Below are positions 7,042 through 12,220 of a DNA stretch of 12,220 nt, one piece after another (position 1 is the stretch's first letter; every line of letters begins with the position of its first letter). The notes beneath the pieces are model-generated. The model saw only the letters and a list, made by a program, of their open reading frames with translations, was not told the origin of the DNA and searched no databases. This DNA is from Desulfobacteraceae bacterium (GTDB lineage: Bacteria; Desulfobacterota; Desulfobacteria; Desulfobacterales; JAABPS01): NCBI GenBank assembly GCA_011391835.1, contig JAABPS010000044.1, positions 1-12,220 of the forward strand. The letters run 5' to 3'. The translations under genes and the position numbers were made by a program.

Positions 7042-8580
7042 ATGAAATATAAATTCTTTTTAGTTTTAAAACCTGTGTTGATGGTATTCGTGCTGCTTCT
7101 TTTTTCGGTGACACCTGCTTTGGCTCAGAAAAAAGTACTCCGGGTAGGCTTGTATACCGATCCGGAAACGATCAATCCGTTTGAATTCAAAACATGGAAC
7201 GAATTGCCCGTAACAAACAATTTAAGTATGGGATTAATGAGCGCAGCTAATCCGGATACCGGAATGCGAAGGATGGGCGTGGCTGAATCAGTAGAACTGA
7301 TGCAAAACAAAAAGGATATTCTCATCAAACTTAAAAAAGGGTATAAATTCCACACGGGCGATCCGTTAACCCCTGAGGATGTTAAATTTTCCGTTGAACA
7401 GATACAAATGCCGGACAACGCCAACGTATTTGCCGGTATTTTCGGAGAAATCGATCAGATAGAAATTGTGGATGGTCATACATTGATTTATCGCTTTCAC
7501 GAACCCTATGCGCCCTGGCAGGATACCATGTGGATGGGCATCGGTTCAAAAAACTATTATGAGAAAGCCGGAAAAGAGAAGTTTCGTTCCCACCCTGTTG
7601 GATGCGGTCCGTTTAAATTAAAAGAAAGGAAACTGGGTGAATACATCACCCTTGACGTATTTCCGAATCATCCTGAAATTAAACCCGATTTTCAAGAACT
7701 GAAATTTATCATTGTTCCTGATCCAATTACCCGTTTGACCATGCTCGAAGCCAAGGAGCTTGATCTGATATACGATGTGTTGCCGCATCAGGTAGAAGAG
7801 CTGAAACAGCAACCCCATATAGCAATAAAAAAAGCCCAGGTGCCGAGCCTGTACTACCTTTCCATTAAACCAACATTTTTTCCTGAACTTAAAGATGTAA
7901 AGGTCAGAATGGCAATGAGTCATGCCATTAATCGGCAGGAGATTGTTGACAAGGTGTTCTTTAAAGAAGGTTATCCTCTGTATACATGGGCGAATAAGGG
8001 TGAGATCGGTTATGATCCAGGCTTTACAATTGACTACAATGTTGAAAAAGCACGAAAATTGCTGAAAGAATCAAACTATGAACATGGAAACCCTCTGGTG
8101 ATTACCTACACCAGTGTAATGCCCAATGCACCGATCGTAGCAACCATTGTCCAAAAATATTTTAAAAATATCGGCATGAACGCGATGATCACACAGCTTG
8201 AATACGGCACCTATCTGACATACTCCAGAAACAGAGACCCGCGGGCAGGACATATGGCGCTTTCCGCTTTTGCCGTTGACCAGGATCCAAATACACATCT
8301 GGCGCTTGGGATGGGTAGCGGCTCAACGTATTGTTATTACACGGACAGACCCAATCAGAAAGAAATGGATAGTCTGATTAGTGCTCAAAGCAAAGAAACA
8401 GACCCTGAAAAAAGACTGGAGATTCTGAAGAAAATCCATCAGCTCAACAATGCAGACCCTGGCAGCATCCCTCTTTTTGGGCTTCATTCAATTTACGCCA
8501 TGAATAGAAAGATAGATTACACATGGATCCATGGATCATTATATCCTGAAGGTCTTTATAGCACAAAATTTATTAAATAA
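7042..8580 (+). CDS. Family 5 (peptide/nickel type) ABC transporter substrate-binding protein
   Basis: This is a periplasmic binding protein of the SBP_bac_5 family (the DppA/OppA/NikA group), which delivers oligopeptides, nickel chelates or related ligands to an ABC importer. It starts with a Sec signal peptide, MKYKFFLVLK followed by a long hydrophobic core, and a signal peptidase I site after Ala-Leu-Ala (26-28). The mature part begins KKVLRVGLYTDPETINPFE, typical for the family. GDPLTPEDVKFSVEQ and VRMAMSHAINRQEIVDKVFF are the conserved family segments. The start at 7042 is preferred over an in-frame ATG at 7009 because it has a GGGGGT ribosome binding site at 7032-7037 and leaves a clean signal peptide. 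That gives 512 residues, a normal length. There is no lipobox. No permease or ATPase gene adjoins it, so the partner transporter must be encoded elsewhere. The ligand is unknown. Confidence 0.93.
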   Translation: MKYKFFLVLKPVLMVFVLLLFSVTPALAQKKVLRVGLYTDPETINPFEFKTWNELPVTNNLSMGLMSAANPDTGMRRMGVAESVELMQNKKDILIKLKKGYKFHTGDPLTPEDVKFSVEQIQMPDNANVFAGIFGEIDQIEIVDGHTLIYRFHEPYAPWQDTMWMGIGSKNYYEKAGKEKFRSHPVGCGPFKLKERKLGEYITLDVFPNHPEIKPDFQELKFIIVPDPITRLTMLEAKELDLIYDVLPHQVEELKQQPHIAIKKAQVPSLYYLSIKPTFFPELKDVKVRMAMSHAINRQEIVDKVFFKEGYPLYTWANKGEIGYDPGFTIDYNVEKARKLLKESNYEHGNPLVITYTSVMPNAPIVATIVQKYFKNIGMNAMITQLEYGTYLTYSRNRDPRAGHMALSAFAVDQDPNTHLALGMGSGSTYCYYTDRPNQKEMDSLISAQSKETDPEKRLEILKKIHQLNNADPGSIPLFGLHSIYAMNRKIDYTWIHGSLYPEGLYSTKFIK

Positions 8581-8611
8581 TTTCATTAGATCGGTGTTGA
8601 TATCCCTGCGC

Positions 8612-8640
8612 TTGACAACACGTGATCACAATACTATATT
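8612..8640 (+). promoter_or_regulatory. Sigma70-type promoter of the trxA-trxB-bamD operon
   Basis: TTGACA (8612-8617) and TATATT (8635-8640, 5 of 6) are spaced by 17 bases, about 47 bases before the trxA start. The spacer contains the 8-bp palindrome GTGATCAC (8622-8629), which could be an operator but is short. A promoter of this quality suggests strong constitutive expression. Confidence 0.7.
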
Positions 8641-8686
8641 TTCGGACTCTGTTCATTTAATTAAAAAATAGAAAGGATTTACTCCT

Positions 8687-9013
8687 ATGGCAGCGGGTAT
8701 CTTGGAAGTTAACGACAACAGTTTTGAGAGTGAAGTGTTACAGTCGCAACAGCCGGTACTGGTTGATTTTTGGGCGCCCTGGTGCGGCCCATGCAAAGCA
8801 ATAGGGCCGATTATTGAAGACCTCTCAAGCTCATTTAGCGATAAAGTAAAATTCTTGAAATGCAATGTGGATGACAACCCTCTCACACCGAATAAGTATG
8901 GCATAAAGTCAATCCCAACGCTTATCTTTTTCGATAAAGGAACCGTTGTAAATCAGATCATCGGACTTGTTGCCAAAGCACAGATTGAGAAAGCAATTAA
9001 CAACCTTCTTTAG
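8687..9013 (+). CDS. trxA: Thioredoxin
   Basis: This 108-residue cytoplasmic thioredoxin reduces protein disulfides and is itself recharged by thioredoxin reductase. The active site is WCGPC at 32-36 (Cys33, Cys36) within VDFWAPWCGPCKAIGP. The cis-proline is Pro77 in SIPTLIFF, and the length is standard. There is no signal peptide, which separates it from periplasmic thioredoxin-like proteins. The ATG at 8687 follows an AAAGGA ribosome binding site at 8672-8677. The gene for the matching reductase begins 12 bp downstream, so the pair forms a complete NADPH-to-disulfide system in one transcript. Confidence 0.97.
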   Translation: MAAGILEVNDNSFESEVLQSQQPVLVDFWAPWCGPCKAIGPIIEDLSSSFSDKVKFLKCNVDDNPLTPNKYGIKSIPTLIFFDKGTVVNQIIGLVAKAQIEKAINNLL

Positions 9014-9025
9014 GATAACCTCTCC

Positions 9026-9958
9026 ATGTCTGAAGTTGATTATGATCTCGTTATTATCGGCGGTGGCCCAGCAGGGCTCACCGCCGGTCTTTATGCGGCG
9101 CGCTCTCGGCTGAATGTCGTATTAATTGAAAAAGCCGCTCTTGGGGGGCAGGTGATTATTTCCGACTGGGTAGAAAACTATCCCGGCTTTCCTGAAGGGA
9201 TCAACGGGTTTGAGCTGATGCAGCGAATGGCTGATCAGGCAAAACGATTTGACCTTGTGATTGAAACAAAAGAAGTGATCTCACTGGAACTGACGGAACC
9301 GGTTAAAAAAATACATCTAAATGATAGAACAGTCACCGCTCACACAATAATCATTGCCACGGGAGCCTCACCCAGAAAACTGGGTATCCCGGGAGAAGAC
9401 ATTTTTTCCGGCAAAGGGGTTTCTTTTTGCGCAACCTGTGACGGGCCTTTTTACAAAGACCGGATTGTTGCAGCGGTCGGAGGTGGCGATACTGCGGTAA
9501 AGGAAAGTTTATTTCTGACAAAATTCGCCAGAAAGGTATATCTGATTCATCGAAGAGATACGCTTCGGGCAGCAAAAATCCTTCAGGAACGCGCCATTGA
9601 AAACAATAAAATTGAATTTTTATGGGATTCGGTTGTTACCCGTATCAATGGCGGCTTAACAAACGTTGAAAGCCTTACGGTAAAAAATGTTAAGACCCAT
9701 GAAACACATACACTTCCCGTAGACGGGTGTTTCATCTGGGTGGGCACTGATCCGAATACAACATTTCTGAAAAATGCTGTCAAACTGGACAAATCCGGTT
9801 TTGTCGTTGTTGATGCAACCATGGAAACGTCTGTTCCCGGCGTATATGCTGCGGGGGATATTAGAAATCCCCTATGCCGTCAGATTGTGACTGCTGTGGG
9901 TGATGCAGCGATGGCGGTTTACTCCGCCGAACACTATCTTGAAAAAATAAAAGGATGA
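9026..9958 (+). CDS. trxB: Thioredoxin reductase (NADPH)
   Basis: TrxB passes electrons from NADPH through FAD and a redox-active disulfide to thioredoxin. The 310-residue protein shows the FAD site GGGPAG (12-17) and the redox centre CATCDG with Cys135 and Cys138, the same positions as in E. coli. The pyridine nucleotide site is GGGDTA (152-157), followed by HRRDTLR (175-181), the basic motif linked to NADPH rather than NADH use. The C-terminal FAD motif is GVYAAGDI. It starts 12 bp after trxA with an AGGA ribosome binding site, and its stop overlaps the ribosome binding region of bamD. Product and partner are clear. Confidence 0.97.
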   Translation: MSEVDYDLVIIGGGPAGLTAGLYAARSRLNVVLIEKAALGGQVIISDWVENYPGFPEGINGFELMQRMADQAKRFDLVIETKEVISLELTEPVKKIHLNDRTVTAHTIIIATGASPRKLGIPGEDIFSGKGVSFCATCDGPFYKDRIVAAVGGGDTAVKESLFLTKFARKVYLIHRRDTLRAAKILQERAIENNKIEFLWDSVVTRINGGLTNVESLTVKNVKTHETHTLPVDGCFIWVGTDPNTTFLKNAVKLDKSGFVVVDATMETSVPGVYAAGDIRNPLCRQIVTAVGDAAMAVYSAEHYLEKIKG

Positions 9959-9965
9959 GGCTTTA

Positions 9966-10649
9966 ATGAAAAAACTATGGATCATCATTATGATAATCGT
10001 TGTGTGTTCAGGTTCAGGGTGCGCAGCACTCTCTCTCGAAAATATCCTCTACCGATACTTTGGGCCTGAGGAGGAAGATACAGCTCAACAGCTGGCATTA
10101 GACGGTATGGAAGAGTTTGAAAGAGGAAACTATAAGCGGTCATTGGAAAAATTTGAGAAACTAAAAGATTGGTACCCATTTAGCCGGTTTGCCATTCTCG
10201 CAGAACTCAAAATAGCCGATTGCTACTATAAACTGGAACAATATGATAAGGCTGTTGAAGCGTATGAACAATTTATCAATCTCCACCCCAGAAATGAGGC
10301 AGTGCCTCAAGTCATCTACCATATCGGACTGTGCTATTTCGAACAAATAGCAACTGTTGACAGGGATCAAACATCGGCTCGTAAAGCACTTGACACATTC
10401 GGACAATTGAAAAAACATTTCCCGGAGAGCGAATATACATATAAAGCAGAAGAACGGATTGACGAATGCCTGAAAAGTCTCGCTGGCAATGAATTCTATG
10501 TGGGCATTTTTTATTACAAAAGCAAACATTACAAGGCCGCATTCCATCGGTTTCAAAATATCATTACAAACTATCCGGATGTAGGTATTCACAAACCGGC
10601 TCTTGAATACATGGCCATATGTGAATCATCATTGGGAGAAGAAAACTAA
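9966..10649 (+). CDS. bamD: Outer membrane protein assembly lipoprotein BamD
   Basis: BamD is the essential lipoprotein of the BAM complex, which inserts beta-barrel proteins into the outer membrane. The 227-residue protein starts with a short signal peptide and a lipid-attachment Cys19 (GSGC; the -3 position is Gly rather than the usual Leu or Val). The mature part holds tetratricopeptide-like repeats: one at about 41-75 (GMEEFERGNYKRSLEKFEKL), one at 76-112 (KIADCYYKLEQYDKAVEAYE), one around 113-150, and a last one near 175-215 (GIFYYKSKHYKAAFHRFQNI). It begins 7 bp after trxB, with AAGGATGAGG spanning the trxB stop as ribosome binding site, so it is translated from the same transcript. The link between trx genes and bamD is probably simple co-expression. 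Other TPR lipoproteins are possible, but the sequence pattern (DWYPFSRFA, FINLHPRNE) favours BamD. Confidence 0.88.
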   Translation: MKKLWIIIMIIVVCSGSGCAALSLENILYRYFGPEEEDTAQQLALDGMEEFERGNYKRSLEKFEKLKDWYPFSRFAILAELKIADCYYKLEQYDKAVEAYEQFINLHPRNEAVPQVIYHIGLCYFEQIATVDRDQTSARKALDTFGQLKKHFPESEYTYKAEERIDECLKSLAGNEFYVGIFYYKSKHYKAAFHRFQNIITNYPDVGIHKPALEYMAICESSLGEEN

Positions 10650-10660
10650 TCGGGCATACA

Positions 10661-11116
10661 ATTGAAAAAGTAGCCATAAGTGCCTGTCTGTTAGGCGTCA
10701 ATTGCCGATATGATGGAAAAAGCAAAAGAAGCGGTTCTCTTATAAGACGTTTGAAACATAAAGAAATCCTTCCTATATGTCCGGAGCAGCTCGGAGGCCT
10801 CCCAACACCACGACTCCCTTCCAGGCTTATTCATGGAGATGGTTTTGATGTGTTGGATGGAAATGCAAAGGTTATTGACATTTCTGGAGCCGACAATACA
10901 AACGCCTTTATTCATGGCGCTTATGCGGTCTTAAACCTGTTGAATCAAAATAATATAACCTATTGTTATTTAAAAGGAAAAAGTCCTTCATGCGGTGCTG
11001 GAACCCGAAAACATTCAGTGCTTCAGAAATATTTTTCCTCTGCGGCAATGCCTATCACAGGCGTGACAGCTGCACTTTTATTGCGGGAAGGATATCAGAT
11101 AGAAGAAATCAAATAA
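10661..11116 (+). CDS. DUF523 family protein; start codon non-canonical (ATT proposed)
   Basis: This is a DUF523 protein, a small cytoplasmic family of unknown function rich in conserved cysteines. The diagnostic motifs are ISACLLGVNCRYDG (Cys9, Cys15), PICPEQLGGLPTPR (Cys40), KGKSPSCGAG and GVTAALLLREG. The first motif is encoded at 10676-10717, in the same frame but upstream of the only usual start available, a TTG at 10751. Upstream of the motif that frame reaches a TGA at 10622 without meeting ATG, GTG or TTG. The family typically begins just before this motif, so the ATT at 10661 (giving MEKVAISACLLG) fits best. An ATC at 10649, overlapping the bamD stop and 10 bases after GGAG, is an alternative. 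From 10661 the product is 151 residues, typical for the family. It follows bamD directly and probably belongs to the trx-bamD operon. A base change or sequencing error at the start codon is possible. Confidence 0.85.
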   Translation: MEKVAISACLLGVNCRYDGKSKRSGSLIRRLKHKEILPICPEQLGGLPTPRLPSRLIHGDGFDVLDGNAKVIDISGADNTNAFIHGAYAVLNLLNQNNITYCYLKGKSPSCGAGTRKHSVLQKYFSSAAMPITGVTAALLLREGYQIEEIK

Positions 11117-11127
11117 GATAAAAATTC

Positions 11128-11156
11128 TTTACACCCATTGTATTTTAGTGTAAAAG
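11128..11156 (+). promoter_or_regulatory. Candidate rpmB promoter overlain by an inverted repeat
   Basis: TTTACA (11128-11133, 5 of 6 to the -35 consensus) and TAAAAG (11151-11156, 4 of 6 to the -10) are 17 bases apart. The same bases form a perfect 7-bp inverted repeat, TTTACAC (11128-11134) and GTGTAAA (11148-11154), with a 13-base centre. A dimer bound to it would cover both promoter elements. No GC-rich stem or immediate T-run supports a terminator here. The regulator, if any, is not recognised. Confidence 0.4.
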
Positions 11157-11205
11157 CCTTCAATCTTTTTGTTTGAAATTATATATATCCCAAGGAGAAA
11201 TAATC

Positions 11206-11397
11206 ATGTCAAAGATTTGCGAAATATGCGGGAAAAAATCCATTGTCGGGAACAACGTGAGCCATGCCCATAATGTTACAAAACGCCGGTTCAAACCCAA
11301 TCTTCAAAATATTAGGGTAATGGATAAAGGAAGGGCTCGGCAGATGTCTGTATGTACGAGTTGCATAAAGTCCGGCGTTGTCGTAAAAGCGCCGTAA
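11206..11397 (+). CDS. rpmB: 50S ribosomal protein L28, zinc-ribbon (four-cysteine) form
   Basis: L28 is a small protein of the large ribosomal subunit. The 63-residue sequence has the family core GKKSIVGNNVSHAHNVTKRRFKPNLQ written here in parts: the glycine-asparagine turn (15-17), the SHAHN stretch (19-23) and the basic KRRFKPNLQ segment (26-34). Two CxxC pairs, Cys5/Cys8 and Cys50/Cys53, make the zinc-binding form; some bacteria carry a second, cysteine-free copy used when zinc is scarce. The ATG at 11206 is chosen over an in-frame TTG at 11173 because AAGGAG (11192-11197) is 8 bases before it and known L28 proteins begin MSKxCxxCGK. It lies 89 bp after the DUF523 gene with its own candidate promoter, so it is probably transcribed separately. 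rpmG is not adjacent, unlike in many bacteria. Confidence 0.95.
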   Translation: MSKICEICGKKSIVGNNVSHAHNVTKRRFKPNLQNIRVMDKGRARQMSVCTSCIKSGVVVKAP

Positions 11398-11631
11398 GAC
11401 CAAACCTGTTGAATTTGACATACATCCGTTATGGAAAGTGGAACACGCCATCCGTCTAAAGCAAACCACACCACAAAAGACTCGTTGTGGCCTGATGCGT
11501 GGTATTATGCCAGCGCAACTGCCTTGAAACCAATTTCTCATTAGGTAAATTCTGCCATATGCGCAAGACCGCCCAGCATGGTTTTCTGTTCCGGTGTGTT
11601 CCCCTTAGCAAATTATGCACCTGAGTATATC
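11398..11631. other. Gene-free region with nested hairpins after rpmB
   Basis: No gene is supported between the rpmB stop and the LysM promoter. CCACAA (11471-11476) pairs perfectly with TTGTGG (11485-11490) around 8 bases, and ACCAC (11465-11469) with GTGGT (11499-11503) outside it, giving a nested stem. There is no T-run after it, so it is not a standard terminator. Two overlapping minus-strand frames (11209-11541 and 11456-11638) show no family motif and read as chance. The stretch is less AT-rich than the neighbouring spacers, which could mean a decayed gene or a structured RNA, but I cannot identify either. Confidence 0.5.
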
Positions 11632-11660
11632 TTGACATACTGTATCAGATTTTCTATGAT
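11632..11660 (+). promoter_or_regulatory. Near-consensus sigma70 promoter of the LysM gene
   Basis: TTGACA (11632-11637) and TATGAT (11655-11660, 5 of 6) are separated by exactly 17 bases, about 64 bases before the LysM start codon. It is among the strongest promoter matches in the window and probably serves the LysM gene and the lipoprotein gene behind it. Confidence 0.75.
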
Positions 11661-11724
11661 CTTCGCAGGATATTTGATTTTAATAGTGAGTGTTGATTGA
11701 TTAAAAAAGAAAGGAGGTGAAAAA

Positions 11725-11907
11725 ATGGCCGAAAATCCTTTTGATGCTACCCAGTACTACGAAGTAAAAAAAGGAGATACTCTCTGGAAAATCGCTGAAA
11801 AGTTTTATGGTGATGGAAAGCTCTATAAAAAAATATTTGAGGCGAATACCGGCACCCTAAAAGATCCTGATAAGATTAAAGTCGGGCAGAAACTGAAGAT
11901 TCCATAA
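11725..11907 (+). CDS. Small free-standing LysM domain protein
   Basis: Almost the whole 60-residue protein is one LysM domain, the fold that binds N-acetylglucosamine-containing polymers such as peptidoglycan. YYEVKKGDTLWKIAEKFYGD (11-30) forms the first strand and helix, and LYKKIFEANTGTLKDPDKIKVGQKLKIP the second helix and strand. The sequence closely recalls the C-terminal LysM domain of E. coli Kbp (YgaU), a BON-LysM potassium-binding protein, but the BON domain is missing. There is no signal peptide or membrane segment, so it appears cytoplasmic unless exported another way. This also raises the possibility of a role other than peptidoglycan binding. A perfect AAGGAGGTGA ribosome binding site (11711-11720) and a near-consensus promoter predict high expression. 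A lipoprotein gene follows 96 bp downstream. Confidence 0.9.
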   Translation: MAENPFDATQYYEVKKGDTLWKIAEKFYGDGKLYKKIFEANTGTLKDPDKIKVGQKLKIP

Positions 11908-11958
11908 ATATTAAAATTGTATAAACATCCACGGGTATTTTGAGAAGAGTTTTACCTA

Positions 11959-11986
11959 ATGTAGTCAACAAAATGTAGTAAACAAA
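11959..11986 (+). repeat. Tandem 14-bp duplication before the lipoprotein gene
   Basis: ATGTAGTCAACAAA (11959-11972) is followed directly by ATGTAGTAAACAAA (11973-11986), identical except for one base. It lies between the LysM stop and the lipoprotein ribosome binding site. It may be a recent slippage duplication or a pair of binding sites in the leader. Confidence 0.7.
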
Positions 11987-12003
11987 AAAGAAAGGAAAAA
12001 ATT

Positions 12004-12220
12004 ATGAAGAAGAAAATTATTGTTTTAGCAGTTACTCTGTTTGTGGCTTCCATCATGTTGATTTCCTGCAGCAGCAAGGAATCACCAGAGATGGCGGCAA
12101 AATGGACGGCGTTGAGCGCCGGAGTCCCCCAGATGATAGAAGCTCTGCAGAGCAGGGTGGATATGCTTTCTCAGTCCAGTGAACTTCCTGAAAGCATTTC
12201 TGCCGAAGTGCTTGAAAGCG
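12004..12220 (+). CDS. Putative lipoprotein, N-terminal part (cut by right edge)
   Basis: An open frame runs from the ATG at 12004 to the window edge (72 codons and one base). It starts MKKKIIVLAVTLFVAS and continues with a hydrophobic core ending in LISC, a clear lipobox with the modified Cys22. The next residues are Ser-Ser-Lys, and Ser at +2 predicts sorting to the outer membrane under the E. coli rule. The visible mature part (ALSAGVPQMIEALQSRVDML) looks like an amphipathic helix, possibly a short coiled coil. The family is not recognisable from this part. An AAAGGA ribosome binding site (11991-11996) lies 7 bases before the start. It is probably transcribed with the LysM gene, which would pair a wall-binding-type domain with an envelope lipoprotein. 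Confidence 0.8.
   Translation, partial: MKKKIIVLAVTLFVASIMLISCSSKESPEMAAKWTALSAGVPQMIEALQSRVDMLSQSSELPESISAEVLES

Noticed and set aside
8622..8629. GTGATCAC palindrome as a CRP/FNR-type site
   Set aside because: The spacing does not match TGTGA-N6-TCACA, and an 8-bp palindrome is common by chance.
10751..11116. TTG start for the DUF523 gene
   Set aside because: It removes the conserved SACLLGVNCRYDG motif that is encoded in frame just upstream, so the true start must lie before it.
11456..11638. Minus-strand frames in the gap after rpmB as a possible transposase remnant
   Set aside because: The translations hold no catalytic motif or family pattern, and no terminal inverted repeats or target duplications were seen.

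Overview
The window looks like chromosomal housekeeping DNA from a Gram-negative, probably anaerobic bacterium. Protein character (CarAB, a PurN with a long insertion, a cysteine-containing L28, a short BamD, DUF523) and the moderately AT-rich base composition suggest Desulfobacterota, perhaps Desulfobacterales. This placement is inference from recognised protein families, not from a search. BamD and lipoprotein signals show an outer membrane. No tRNA, rRNA, CRISPR array, insertion sequence or phage gene was seen.

Layout. (1) 1-3741, minus strand: an unrecognised 140-residue protein, then carA and carB. carB runs off the left edge and only its first 568 codons are present. A 402-bp gap upstream of carA holds a candidate promoter, a 15-bp palindrome and a leader hairpin. 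(2) 3883-5040, plus strand: a TraB/PrgY-family membrane protein, closed by a weak terminator. (3) 5191-6904, minus strand: a calcineurin-like metallophosphoesterase followed by purN. The purN stop codon lies inside a 7-bp-periodic tract. (4) 7042-8580, plus strand: a family 5 (peptide/nickel type) ABC substrate-binding protein with its own strong promoter but no permease or ATPase beside it. (5) 8687-11116, plus strand: trxA, trxB, bamD and a DUF523 gene, tightly packed behind a consensus-like promoter. The DUF523 gene has no ATG, GTG or TTG upstream of its conserved N-terminus. (6) 11206-11397: rpmB with four zinc-ribbon cysteines. (7) A 327-bp gene-free stretch holding nested hairpins and a near-perfect sigma70-type promoter, then a 60-residue LysM protein and the start of a lipoprotein gene cut by the right edge.

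How the genes work together. CarA and CarB make carbamoyl phosphate for pyrimidines and arginine, and PurN adds a formyl group in purine synthesis. TrxA and TrxB form a NADPH-driven thiol-reducing pair, co-transcribed with the outer-membrane assembly lipoprotein BamD. The last two genes look envelope-related. I found no convincing new multi-gene system. The most useful leads are the non-canonical start of the DUF523 gene, the heptamer-periodic tract at purN, the candidate operators at carA and rpmB, the unrecognised 140-residue protein, and the LysM/lipoprotein pair.
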